DNA from: Botrytis cinerea B05.10
Lineage: Eukaryota > Ascomycota > Leotiomycetes > Helotiales > Sclerotiniaceae
NCBI RefSeq assembly: GCF_000143535.2
Contig: NC_037324.1
Location: 1,116,001 to 1,180,000, forward strand
Reading direction: 5' to 3'
Length of the DNA: 64,000 nucleotides
Shown: piece by piece, positions 11,892 through 23,444 of the stretch
How the letters are laid out: each line of letters opens with the position of its first letter
Position numbering within the stretch: the first letter of the stretch is position 1
Notes under the pieces: generated by a model
What the model was told of the DNA's origin: nothing
Seen by the model: the letters and a program-made list of their open reading frames with translations, nothing else
The model's database searches: none
Position numbers and translations under genes: made by a program

Positions 11892-12935
11892 TTGATCGGC
11901 AATAAATTAGCATGTTAAGTATCATACACGGCAGAGTTTGTTGACATACATGCATGCAATTTGGCAAATCACATACGAGAATCTCTTCAGCGTTGGCGTA
12001 TGGGAAGAGGAAAAGAGACTTGGCGATTCACGTATAAGATACACTGATAGCAATAAGGAACTTTTGTGACCTATTTAGACACACTAGATCCGACTAAAAA
12101 GGCTGTTTCTCTTTTCTTTCTGTGGAAAAAGCGCCACATATAATGTAATACAACCTATGGATTAGCTTTCAATTGTCCAAAACATCAGATGGGACTTAGT
12201 GCCATGTGTTTCTAGTGCAGATCTTGATGATCCTCAACACTCAAGATAAGCCAGAAGATCTAAAGTACTGTGTGAGGTGTGGCTGTGCATTTTATCGGTT
12301 AGTAATCATTTCTTACTGAATTCCTTCGTGATTTGTACTTGTGTTTCTTGTCCGGTCACTTTTGCTTGATCTTCACGATCGACAAATTCTAGAATATGCA
12401 TAACGGGCAGAATTGTGGCTGTGCAAAAAGATCATTTCCGAGGTAGGTACTCTGATGCATTGGATAGGTTACACGTGGATATTGTAAGCTTACGCCACAC
12501 CTGTGGCTCAAGCTTTCCATGAGCTGAGCTCCTTTCTGATAATGTGTGATTATTTAATTCTTGGGATATTAAAGAAAGATAACGTTATTGCTTGAAGTTC
12601 GAAGGTGGGATCTGGACACTTTTTGTTCTGCGTTTCAATTTTGATGTCGGAGAGGAGTCTCTTGGAACTTTTGTTTCTTGTCTCAACAGAGAGGGAAATT
12701 GTGACTTCGTTCCTAATCTGCACGCGCGCGCGTAAATAAAATACACTACGTACTGTACTCACATCATCTAGAAGCTCGAAAAAGGTATTGGGCTTAGTAG
12801 AGGATAATGGAAATGGGAAGGAGCGCGGTACTTCCCAGTGTTGCGGAGCATGCGCATGAGAGAGAGGCTCCGGGAAGGGGGGGAGCGGAAGAGGTGATAA
12901 AGAAATATAGAGTTCATGTGAGTATGCTTTGAATC
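11892..12935. other. Intergenic region HID1 to epoxide-hydrolase-like gene
   Basis: About 1 kb holds the HID1 3' end and the promoter of the next plus-strand gene. It has a short alternating CG stretch near 12721-12731 and a G-rich patch near 12875-12890. No convincing gene, RNA or repeat was found. Confidence 0.5.
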
Positions 12936-14650
12936 ATGTCCACCCCTTTTTATGGGAACCAGAATGGCGCATCATGTTTGAGTTGGCGATCAGTAGTGGC
13001 ATGTGATGAACTTGGAACGGAGGGAGCTAATGTAATGGGGACTAATGGCATAACAATAGGTTAGTTCGAAATATCTTGATCTAACGAAGAAGAAATTGGA
13101 ATTGACGCGATTGCCGCACGAAAGGCGAGGGGAAGAGGAGGGGAAAATTGGAGGGGATGCGGAAAGTGAGCAAATGAATGAAGAGGGTGTGGTAACCAAG
13201 AAGGAGATTGAGGGCTTGATTGATTATTGGTATGCTTACTCCAGATTGTTGTCCATTATCTATTACGGGACTCGAGACTGTAGTTAAGAAAGAGGATAGG
13301 GAAAAGCTAACATATGATTATACGCAAAGGCTAGAAAACTATTCCTGGCGCACAAGGGAAGATTATTATAATTCGGCATACCCGCAATATCGCACTACGT
13401 TCACAATTCCGAAGTCTAACAGCAATGCGCAAGAAGGATCGAGTCAATCGCTACGCATTCATTTCATACACATACGCAGCTCTCACGCAAATGCAGTCCC
13501 GCTGTTGTTGGTTCCAAGTTTTCCAAACAGTAATCTGAGTTTGGATATAGAAGGTTTGAGTAAGGAGTTATGTGAGCCAGAGATTTTGGGGGAGAATGAT
13601 CAAGAACACGGGAGCAGGCAGAGACGGGAACACAAACAAGCTTTTGACGTTGTGATACCATCAATACCAGGCACGGGGTTTAGCGATGAGATACCTGGGT
13701 CTAGAGCTGATGTTATGGGGGAAACGGCCAGATTATTTGGACAGTTGATGAAGAGGTTGGGTTATGAATATTATATTGCATCAATGATGGGATCTGGGCG
13801 AGAGAGGGGTGGGGAAGTGGATTATTATTTAGGCAGAAGGATTGGTGATCTGGAAGGCTGCAGAGGTGTGCATTTGATTGAACCAAGATGGGGAGTTCCG
13901 ACCGTGAAAGAAGGAATTTGGGATTGGGTAAGGTGGAAGGTGGCATTATTCTTCCACGCGGGAGTTTGGGGGTATGAGGAAGGAGACTGGAGGAACTTGA
14001 GTTTGCAGATGAGACAAAAGGAACACCGAATCCCGACGAGAACGTCGTTGTTGAGTGGGAAGAAAAGAAGAGCAGGAAATGGAGCCGTTACGAGTATTGG
14101 GTTGAGAGAACCAGATGCAATAGCTTACGCGCTTTGTGATTCTCCAGTTGGCCTGTTAAGCTTTGTCGCGACAGCACTCAAGAAGAAGAATCCGAAGCAT
14201 CAATTGAGCAAAGAGAAAATTATTGATCTTTGTCAGTTATGTTGGTTGCCGGGACCTGAAGCTGCGTTGCGATATTATGCAAATGCAGTACAAGAAAGTG
14301 AGCAATTAGAAGGGGAAAAGAAGAACAGAAAAAGACAAAGGGTAGCAATAACGGTATTTAATGGAGAGGAGACTGCTGTTGGATATAGTCCTCCTGCTTG
14401 GGGGATGGGCATGCACGAAGTTGTCTTCGTTCAAAGGGCAAGTGGAAAGGCCGGTCTTTTGGAATGGGAAAGATCGAATGTTATCTTTGAGGGTATTCGT
14501 GGCTTGGCAAATGAAGCAATAAGGTTGGATGACAAAATCCAGCTGCGAAGATTGGAAGGAGTAGTTGTTGATAGGGGATTGGAACATCTCGAATCCAGCC
14601 ATGGTATGCAACTAGATGTTGAAAGCCCGGATACAATTGTCGCCGGTTAA
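12936..14650 (+). CDS. Epoxide-hydrolase-fold protein lacking the catalytic triad
   Basis: Proposed exons are 12936..12992, 13060..13229, 13330..14650, giving 515 aa. The second junction is strong: LIDYW joins LENYSWRTREDYYN, the classic epoxide hydrolase N-terminal (EHN) lid sequence, with a GCTAAC branch point before the acceptor. The first exon is less certain. LTRLPHE and LRIHFIHIRS further match microsomal-type epoxide hydrolases (alpha/beta fold). Yet the oxyanion HGWPG motif is VPSFPNS (near residue 135), the nucleophile GGDWG motif is MMGSGRERGG (near 225), and the catalytic-His GGHFAALE motif reads SGKAGLLE (near 446). So all recognisable catalytic positions are changed, and charged inserts enlarge the chain beyond the usual 400 aa or so. 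Hydrolase activity is therefore doubtful. Confidence 0.7.
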
Positions 14651-16368
14651 GGTCATGATGTTGCAAGCCGAACGCGAAAAATCAGAAAATAGGATCAGAC
14701 CAACGTGGAAAAGAGAAGGTTGCGACGATACGGTGGAAGATGGAGGGGACATATGGATTGGAGTGCTAATGAGGAACGATCTGTTTTCGAGATACCAAGG
14801 GAATGTTTACTTACGCACACATAAATTTCGTTGATAAATTAATGCTCATGTACGACTCACTATCAAACGCCAAATCCATGTGAAACCATCTATTTTAGAC
14901 ACAAATTGAATGCCAAGACATCGGGCTGACCCCTCAAGATTGACGCCCGCGTTTGTTGGTAAACGGGAGGAGTGTGATCGACCCGGCCTCGGGCTGACAT
15001 GGGCATTGCAGATAAATCGAAGCTTTTTTCTCCACAGTGCAGTGAAACGTGCTCGGAAAATTTTATTGTACTGATCCTTTTCAATGTTGGAAATGTGATA
15101 TCAGTAAGATTGTCCAATGTGATATGTCATGTGTGGAAGGCTTAGGTTTGCTGGTCCCGGGGGAGCAGCAGGGCGCCAAGAAATATTGGAGGCCTTGCGG
15201 TGCAAGTTTGTGCACCGCAAGATTGGCATAGGCGATGGCCATGGGGTGTCCTGGCGTGACTCTTGGGCGGTTTGTACCGAGGGGTGTAGGTTGTTTCATG
15301 GCTACAATATCGAGATTACCAGCAAACTCGTGTTGCTTTGTGCTAGGGCCTTGACGTCAAAAGTGTAGCTTTGGCCGGCCCGGCCGTGTCAACATGTAGC
15401 AATTCACAACGGCGAAAGGGAAACCAATGGGGGAAAGCCAAATTCTCGTTAATAATATGTGGCTGGATCCTGTAAGCTAGCTGGCTGGCTGGCTGATTGT
15501 ATACTTCCATCTCTCGTAATTTCTGGAGGCAAGGGGTGGAGCTTTTCAGAGCAATCGAACGGAATATAACCACACAATAATACATTGTACATGGCATCTT
15601 ATTAGCCATGGCAATGCATGCCCACATGCTAACTGATGCACGCTTCAATATTCGACGATTTCTTATCTTCCGTTCGAAGTACCGGTGTAAGATCTGCAAC
15701 TGCGCAATAGGAAATTTACTCCAAATGTGGTGCTCTTCCCGAGGAAACGAACCAGAATGGCCAGGGTAGTGAGTACGTCGAGCACACATGGCAGCTTTAA
15801 TTTTATCGGGAGGTCAGAAAGAAGCGAGGTATTAATTAATAAAAGGGCTATCTACAGCGAATCTCCATCAAGAACATGGTTCTCGCCATCGAAGAAACAA
15901 TAATCATTGAACATCACATCATCCTGTCATGGCCATTAGCGAATAAAAGATGCCCAAGTCTTAGACCTCCAGCCATCCCGCCAACTGTAGAATACCTGGC
16001 GACAGACTATAGTAAGCAAATGTGTCAGAAATGAAATGCATCGCGGTAAATAGCCGCCATCATCTAATCGTTGATTCGAGGCTGAAGATCTTCCAAGGAC
16101 TAGAACATGCAAGAATGATTTATTTTGTGCGTTCTACGACCCATCACCCGTTTTCTACAGGGAAGTGAAAACAAAATTATTTCTTTGCCAACCTGCCATG
16201 AGGCTAGAGAAAAGGTTAACAGTGTGGACTCCAGTACAGCTACCACCACCCACCACCCACCACACAAACCAACAATCTTCTAGCTGGCCCGTAGGAAAAC
16301 TCTATTTTTCCCTCAAATTCTTTTCCATTTGTACATAATATAACATACAGGCGATTCCACCCCCGGCT
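14651..16368. other. Gene-free spacer with a perfect hairpin
   Basis: No gene is supported over about 1.7 kb. It contains a perfect 11-bp inverted repeat with a six-base loop at 15194-15221, a GC-palindromic GGCCGGCCCGGCC near 15373-15385, and a GGCT tetranucleotide run near 15480-15494. The right part forms the far upstream region of the TRK gene. Confidence 0.55.
15194..15221. repeat. Perfect 11-bp inverted repeat (hairpin)
   Basis: CTTGCGGTGCA and TGCACCGCAAG are exact reverse complements separated by AGTTTG. The stem is GC-rich and would form a stable hairpin in RNA or single-stranded DNA. It is not followed by a T-run and lies far from any gene end, so a terminator role is not supported. 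Confidence 0.85.
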
Positions 16369-16971
16369 GCTCGTATCATATCAATTTCCCCTTCGTCATC
16401 CCAGTCTCCTCGTCTTCTTCGTCTTCTTCGTCTTCGTCTTCGTCTTCCGCGCTCACTTCCTCTTCTTCTTCTCCTGGCCCACTTTCTCTTTTCCTCCTTG
16501 TGCCCGTCCTGTTTCTTATCTTATCACACAGCACTCGAGATTCCATAGTCCATATTGACGTGTCGAATTGTACCAATTTCCCACGGGATCTTGTCCAACA
16601 ATTATCCAATTGAGGTGTTGTGATCTGGGTCGACGGACAAAACTAAGGAATCACCACGTCCATTGTGCTTTCCCGCCAAGTTTTGATAAGACTAACAAAG
16701 ACCAATCTTGAACCTCGTCATTTTTTAATCTTCGAAAGCTTCTTTCCCCCTTTGCTTCGCCACACTAAACATCATACAACAAACCGTCCGAGGAGTCTTT
16801 CGCAGACTTCCTCCGCGACTTCCTCGGGTCTGCGACCCTTATATGATGCATTCCGTGCAAACGGGGGCTTCCAACTATTTATCAAATTCGAGTAGCTGAT
16901 AACTTTGATCTTTTCTGCGGAGCGCTGCCAACACTCCTTGGTCGAACTCTTCTTCTTTCCAAACCGCAAAG
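16369..16971 (+). promoter_or_regulatory. CT-rich promoter/leader of TRK, with a small uORF
   Basis: The plus strand is dominated by CTTCGTCTT and CTCCTC repeats at 16385-16520, followed by more pyrimidine-rich DNA up to the TRK start. Such tracts commonly mark the promoter and transcription start in filamentous ascomycetes. An 18-codon upstream reading frame (ATGATGCAT... to TGA, 16843-16899) ends 72 bases before the TRK ATG. It would affect translation only if the transcript begins upstream of it, which is unknown. Confidence 0.5.
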
Positions 16972-19821
16972 ATGTTCTCCCTTCTCATAGAACTATGGCA
17001 ACAGATTGCGGCTCTCAAGCCATCTTTTATTTCCAAAAGTCCCCATTTCAATTTCATCACTGTACATTGTAAGTTCAGAGAGACACACATAATGGAAAAC
17101 TCCGCATTGTGTAACGTTACTAACCTAACGTCATGAAAAGACTTCTGGATCATTGGAATGGCACTCCTCGGTTCTATCTGTTTATACATTCGAGGAGACA
17201 TACCTTACATAGATGCGCTGTTCTTCGCAAGTGGTTGTGCAACCCAAAGTGGATTGAACACTATTAACATCAACACCCTCAACACATGGCAGCAAATTGT
17301 CCTATATCTAATACCTATATTCACGAACCCTATCACGATCAATTCATTTGTCGTTTTCCTTCGATTATACTGGTTCGAAAAACGATTCCAGCACATTGCT
17401 TCCCAAAACAAGAGGAACCGAAGGAGCATCGCCAAATCATTCTCGAGATCGAGAACAACTGGTGCGGATACCGTAGATGCGGAGAAAGGTGTAAATGGCA
17501 GAAACATTGTTGTGATGCATGGCACAACCAGAGCAAATGTTATGCGCGATAATCGAGATGCCATTGATGATATTCAAGCGGCAATCGAAAAAGAAAAGGC
17601 GCTAAACAAGGCAGATGCTGTCAATGGTTCTGGAAGTAGTAACATATCAAGTACGGAGACCGCGAACGATCCTAGTCCTACTTCGCATCACACACAAATT
17701 AAATTTGCCGATCAAGTAAAGAGGAGCAATGGACTGGCCGATGAAGAGTTGCGATTGCCAGTTCGTCGTAGGGATGAAGACCATATTGCCTTTCTAGAAC
17801 GTCAAAGAAATCCGGAGGACAGGACTATTCTTCGAATTCCTGGACCAAGAGATGCAGATGCTGGTGTTGCTCCACAAACCGTTGAGGAGGAGGAAGAAGA
17901 TCCGGTTATAAGGACGTTATCTCGCAGAGGTTCTATGTATTCTCGAAGGGGAAGCATTGATCGAGGCACTTTGAATGGAGAGTCGCAATGGCAAGATCAT
18001 TATCCCTCAAGGAAGCGTAATGTTACGATCGAAGTTCCAACACATCCTAAAGCTGAACGGGCGGTGGATGATGTGAAAGCTGCAGGCGCTACCATGAAGG
18101 GTGTTATGAGATTCCGCAACAACAGAAACACTGAGGGCGCCGAAGCCACAGAGGCTCAGGGTAATGGAAATGGCGCGGTCATGTCGAGATTGAAGTCAAG
18201 AGCTCCAACATTTCAAAGCATCAAAACAGCTCTTACTGGCGAAAAGGAGGACCCCACTCCTTATTTGAGTTGGGCCCCAACCATCGGTCGTAACTCAGCC
18301 TTCGTTGATCTCACTGAGCAACAAAGAGAAGAACTCGGTGGAATCGAATACAGATCACTGAAATCTTTGGCTTTAATTTTGACTTGTTATTTCGTAGGGT
18401 TTAGTATATTCGCGGTTGTTTGTCTATTGCCTTGGATTCTTAATAGCCGAACCTATGGCTCAATAGTCGAGCAAGATGGTCAGGGCAGAGTCTGGTGGAG
18501 TATATTCACAGCTAGTTCTGCTTTTACGGATCTGGGATTTACCCTCACCCCTGACAGCATGATCTCTTTTAATACTGCTATTTGGCCACTTTTGCTGATG
18601 TCATTTCTGATCATCATTGGCAACACGGGATTTCCAATCATGCTCAGATTCATCATTTGGGTTACAACATTGTGGGTGCCCAGAAACAGTGCGGTTTGGG
18701 AGGAATTGAGATTTTTGTTAGACCATCCTCGTCGATGTTTTACGCTACTTTTTCCAAGTAAGGCAACTTGGTGGCTCTTCTGGATTCTTGTTATATTGAA
18801 CGGGGTTGACTTACTGTTCTTCATTATTCTTGATGTAAGTTTTTCCATCTCTCGTGGTGCGGCTTACTTTGCTAACGGCCTGTCTTAGCTCGGCAATTCA
18901 GTTGTGACTAATCTGCCAGTGAACATTCGCGTTCTCGATGGTTGGTTCCAAGCTGCTTCCACAAGAACAGCTGGGTTTGGAGTTGTCAATCTTGCAGAAC
19001 TTCATCCCGCCATCCAAGTTTCTTATCTAATTATGATGTATATTTCGGTTCTCCCTATTGCCATTTCTGTTCGTCGTACGAACGTTTATGAGGAAAAGTC
19101 ATTGGGTATTTACGGATCGCCAACAGAGGAAAACGAGGACGAGGGCGAGCCTTCTTACGTCGGTGCACATCTTCGAAGACAATTGTCTTTCGATTTATGG
19201 TACATTTTCTTGGGTCTTTTTATCATTTCAATCGCTGAAGGCGGCCGCCTTCAAGGTACTGATCCGTCTATTAACATGTTTTCTGTCTTGTTTGAGATTG
19301 TCAGTGCCTATGGCACAGTTGGTCTGAGTCTAGGATATCCGGGAATCGATGCCTCTTTATCTGCCGAATTCAATGTTGTCTCGAAACTTGTCATTATTGC
19401 GATGCAAATTCGTGGGCGTCATCGTGGTCTTCCGTACGAACTCGATCGAGCCATCTTGTTGCCAAGCGAGCATTTAGCAGAGAAAGAAGCTCTGGATGCA
19501 GCACAACGAGTTTACCGTCGTAATTCCAATGCGACAGCTGTCAGCAATGGAGCAGATCTCGCAACTGTCAACACTGGCGTTCAAAGAGCCAATACGGAGC
19601 GTCAAGGCCCACCAACGAACTTCCTTAGCAGTCTTCTTCACCCAGGCCCAACTATTCCAAACAGCCATCGGAATCAAGGTACGACTCATGTTAGGCGGCA
19701 CAGCATAGCAACACCGGAACGAGGACGAAGTGTCAGTCCAAAAGCTAGTGGTGGCATCTTCTCCAAATGGAACAGTTCCGACAAACATCAGAATAATGTG
19801 GATAAGAAAATATCCGAATAA
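16972..19821 (+). CDS. TRK1: TRK-type potassium transporter
   Basis: Three exons, 16972..17068, 17141..18834, 18889..19821, give 907 aa. The junctions restore FITVHYFWIIG and FFIILDLGNSVV. The protein has the four MPM (membrane-pore-membrane) units of fungal TRK/HKT transporters. Pore segments are CATQSGLNT near residue 66, FTDLGFTLT near 494, TRTAGFGVV near 625 and AYGTVGLSLG near 738; each carries the filter glycine. Between units one and two lies the usual very long hydrophilic cytoplasmic loop (about residues 110-430), rich in charged residues and RRGS-type phosphosites. The C-terminal tail is Ser/Asn-rich. The role is high-affinity potassium uptake at the plasma membrane. Length and topology match the family. 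A CT-rich leader and possible uORF lie upstream. Confidence 0.95.
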
Positions 19822-21645
19822 TTGAGATAATTTTGGAACGGAAATGTGAACACATTGTACAAAAAATTGCCGTGGGATAAAAGCACTGGAATTTGATTTT
19901 TTTTTATTTTAAAAGGGGAGGCTGCGAGAATATGGGATACTACTACGATAACATGATACCTTAGATCGAATTTGCTTTTTGGGGCATATGTTTTGATGAT
20001 TTTGGAGTTGGCATGTTGATGGTTTTATAAATACGTAGGCACAGGTAGTGTTATTGTTATTGTGTTGGGGCATGTTGGGGTAACTTAATGGAGTGTAGCG
20101 GAGCGCCGGTAAATGAAGCCTCAGTTTGAAGGATCGGGATTTTGGTTAAATCATACTATACTATACATAACGGCATGCATAGGTGTTTGGGAGATTTTAT
20201 GGTTATACAGTACGAATTGGCGTGGGCTTAGTGTAGATATGAAGATGGCCTGGCTTTGAATATTATTTACACATGATTTTTGCAATTACTTGAATTTAAT
20301 CAAGCGCTTGACTGTGGGTAATAGTCGATGATGCAGTGGTGATGATTTGATTGTAGAGTTAACATACTGCATTTACTTATAACTTCATGACAAAACCTCA
20401 CTCGCTCGATTGTTAATTCTATTTAAGTCTGCTTATCATAAAAACAGTTAGCAGCCCACTTAAAAAATAGGCATACGTTTGCAATATATTGATTGGTGGT
20501 TGATGGGGATCTAGTATATGATGCATATAATATGTGGGCAATGTGAAGAAAATGGAGATCATTAAGATGATGTTGAATATGAGATCAGGCCAATGGCTAT
20601 AAGAACTCATGGGTATCGATGGTTCAAATCGCTTGTGTGTATATATGTATGTGTCTGAGCATCTATCCCTGAGCCGAGGAATGGTGAATCGGGAAGCGGG
20701 ATGTTGTGTTTATGTTGGGGTAGATTGTAGATTTTTTATACTGTCTCTTGCGTTCAGGGTATCCGATAGTCTGGACTGTGGTCCTACCTACAATCACACA
20801 CAAGTTTTGGAACATTGAGCCCTTTTCAAATATTGCAATGGGGCTGGGTATGGTATTGAGAGGATCTTGGGAACTGAATCCATCCTAGGGGTTGAGATAG
20901 TTTTCATCGTTAATGGGATTCGAAATAATGGATCTGTGAAATCGATGATGTATACGTAGCAGTACTACCTAGGCACGCTTGTCGAATGCTACTTCTCGGT
21001 TCTTGTGGATTTTTGGATGTTCTTTATTGTTTGGATTATTTGTTCGATTGTGTATTTTAGAGTGGGAGATTAACTTCTGAAGGGTGTTGTTGGGTTCTAT
21101 CTCTCTGATGAGAGATGGAAGATGGAAGATGATGAAATTGTTAGGGGAGTCAATGATAGACCGGGATTCTGAGGGTGCTTTGCAAATAAAGGGGTTCGTG
21201 TTCGAAGCGAATTCTTTTTGAGAGAGTTGGGTGTGGTGTAGAGTGTAGTGGCAAGGGTATACACGTTGTTTATTTTTTACAATTGCAGGCAAAGTCTCGA
21301 TCTCCGTACACCATGGACCCGGACACTCCAGCGTCCATTATACTATCATGGTGATACCATTGCGCTGTCAATGAAAGTTGAACAGTACACACTCAGAATT
21401 AATATGCACTTTGCGCAGCGGCAGCTCAGACAGCACAGCGTAGCGCCGTTCAGCGATCGCCCTACTTTCTGTCCTTCAGTGGTGATCATCAATACGAAGT
21501 AGCTGACAAGCGTATGTGCGTTAGCCTCTTGGCGAGAACCAGCCTTAATACTTTCAATATGCATATGATGCTGAAATATAATTGTACATTTTCTGTTTCT
21601 TATATATCTGATTCCAATGGTGTGTATACGATTGGCTACACAGAC
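19822..21645. other. Intergenic region after TRK, left part of accessory island
   Basis: No gene is supported. A T/A-rich stretch at 19895-19915 lies just past the TRK stop and may serve transcript 3' processing. One end of a MITE-like repeat sits at 20760. The remaining reading frames are short and without recognisable motifs. Confidence 0.5.
20760..20795. mobile_element. Solo end of MITE-like repeat (copy 3)
   Basis: After a TA dinucleotide (20760-20761) the sequence TCCGATAGTCTGGACTGTG matches the inverted ends of the two fuller copies at 23.6 and 27.95 kb. No partner end is visible nearby, so this is a fragment or a chance-retained end. Confidence 0.45.
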
Positions 21646-21647
21646 TA

Positions 21648-21783
21648 AATGTTTTAAATGTTTTAAATGGTTTAAATGTTTTAAATGTTTTAAATGTTTT
21701 AAATGTTTTAAATGTTTTAAATGTTTTAAATGTTTTAAATGTTTTAAATGTTTTAAATGTTTTAAATGTTTTAAATGTTTTAA
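21648..21783. repeat. Nine-base tandem array, about 15 copies
   Basis: The unit TTTTAAATG is repeated about 15 times without interruption and with a single variant copy (one T to G). Because nine is a multiple of three, the minus strand reads as an artificial His-Leu-Lys repeat; this is not a protein. The near-perfect identity implies a recent expansion. It sits at the left border of an AT-rich block. Confidence 0.9.
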
Positions 21784-22250
21784 TATAAAAGAATAGAAGA
21801 TCATAAAAATTATTTAAAAAAACCCTCTCTCTAGCTAGTATTTATAGTTCTTATTTCTCCCGACTTGAAAAGACAATGATATTCTATTCTCTAATTTGAT
21901 CCTTTATATTTATATACTTTAATCTCAAGTGTATCACCTCATCTCACTGTCGCTATATAATGATTCACTTTATTTACTATATATATCTATTTAGATTAAC
22001 TATAATATATACAAAGGCTTTTCTTATATAACCTCTGTCATCTTCTATTCTTTTATAGTATCAATTAGATTATAATACTAATACTACAACAACTAACTAC
22101 TTTCAATATATTCTTATTAGGTTACTATAAAATCATTTATTCAAATAGATCTACGGAAATAATCAAATGACTAATTCAAGGGCGATTATATCAACTATAG
22201 TAAAAAGTTGTAGCATATAGTGAAATGCTAAAATGTGCGGCTAAACCCTG
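21784..22250. other. AT-rich block
   Basis: Composition shifts abruptly to strongly AT-rich sequence with many TATA and TTAT words, then returns to normal near 22.25 kb. No coding potential exists. It could be a RIP-degraded remnant or simply an AT-rich spacer; I could not compute RIP indices. Confidence 0.55.
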
Positions 22251-22787
22251 TAATATACTCTGAAGAACCGAAGCGCCGAATTTTGTTATCATTTACCCCA
22301 AAAAGACGCCATGTAAACCCTGGTCATCACGCTGTTAGCGATTCGTTCGTCTAGACCCCTGAGCCCCGCAGCCGATGTGTCGGCATCGGTCCAAAACATC
22401 TCAACCCCACGTTCCGATATCCCTGCGTCATAGTGTACATATCTCCAGAGCGTCTAGTGCAAGGTACGGGACGGCTCACGATATGTCTATTGTAAGATAC
22501 CTTCCAAAAACGGCCGCTGTCAGAATTCCGTATTACAATGAGCTCATTAGTAAAGAGACAACGATCGATAAACACGTTACATCATGCACAAGAATCCTGT
22601 GTTGAGTGACACATCGATACTCGTTGCCGTCAGCTCCACGGAGTACATTCTCTAGCTTTCTTTCGGCAAGCCTTGTCCAGATTTTGGCTTCTATTTTTCC
22701 AAGTCCTACACTGCAATCTTGCGTGCACGTCGAGGCAACCTGACAACTCACTGTATCTATTTGCTCAAAATCCTCATCTTCATCACC
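22251..22787. other. Upstream region of first UstYa-like gene
   Basis: This stretch runs from the edge of the AT-rich block to the start codon of the interrupted UstYa-like gene. Base composition is normal. No other gene, tRNA or repeat is visible; it presumably contains the former promoter. Confidence 0.45.
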
Positions 22788-23444
22788 ATGCGTGCTCTCG
22801 TCTTGAATTCCACCAGTCTCGCTGCCTGTTTCACACTTCTTTTTCTTCTTATTGTCTCGCTCTTCGTCTTTTTCGGGGCCAGCTTTCCGAGCAGTCAAAC
22901 GTACAGGGCATGGCTCTCACCATCGCCATGCTTGTGCGAACAGCCCAACACGAATGACAATGATGAGTTGATCAAAACACCCCCCAATGCCTATCTCCAA
23001 ACCTTCCGCACGAGACTGAAGCTCAAAGATATGACGGAGGTCGGAGATTCAATATGGGCAACGACATCCTCGACCAAGAAAGGCGGCTTTCTTTGGGCAC
23101 GACACAACGAGACGTACAATACCGGACATGGCGTGAACATATTTCATGCCTTATATTGTCTTTCTATGATTCGGGACACTATCAAAGGATCAAAGAGCGG
23201 GGGCATCGCTCACTCACATAACTCCAAAAGAGGCGCTCATATGGAAAAGAGCGAGGATGAGATGCATGTAGGGCACTGTCTCAGTTATGTTGCGCAGTCG
23301 TTTCTGTGCTCGGCTGATGGCACACTGGAGCGTCCAAGAACTTAAACAGATGATGCGGGCAACTTCCTAAGGGACGATATAGACGGAGAAAACATTGATC
23401 ATCAGTGCAAGAGAGAGTGTGGGTTATCTCAGAGAGAAAATTGA
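22788..23444 (+). pseudogene. UstYa/DUF3328 family gene with an in-frame stop
   Basis: From ATG 22788 the frame is open for 185 codons to TAA at 23343-23345, then continues in the same frame to TGA at 23442-23444. A transmembrane helix spans about residues 10-33. HVGHC, the second of the two HxxHC motifs of UstYa-like oxidases, is intact near residue 165, followed by LCSADGTLE. The first motif reads HALYC, with Tyr replacing the expected His. After the TAA the same frame encodes a GENIDHQCK segment resembling the conserved C-terminal HQC of the family. This argues that the stop is a mutation and not the natural end. No plausible intron removes it. UstYa-family proteins act as oxidases in ribosomal-peptide and other secondary-metabolite pathways; no precursor-peptide gene is seen nearby. 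The shortened protein could still be made. Confidence 0.7.

Noticed and set aside
16376..16609. Acidic Glu/Asp-rich 77-aa minus-strand frame
   Set aside because: It is the complement of the CT-rich TRK leader; low complexity and no supporting features.
20590..20650. GGTTCAAATC resembling a tRNA B-box
   Set aside because: No matching A-box, anticodon arm or acceptor stem could be folded around it.
21346..21804. 152-aa His-Leu-Lys repeat protein on the minus strand
   Set aside because: It is an artefact of the 9-base tandem array being a multiple of three.
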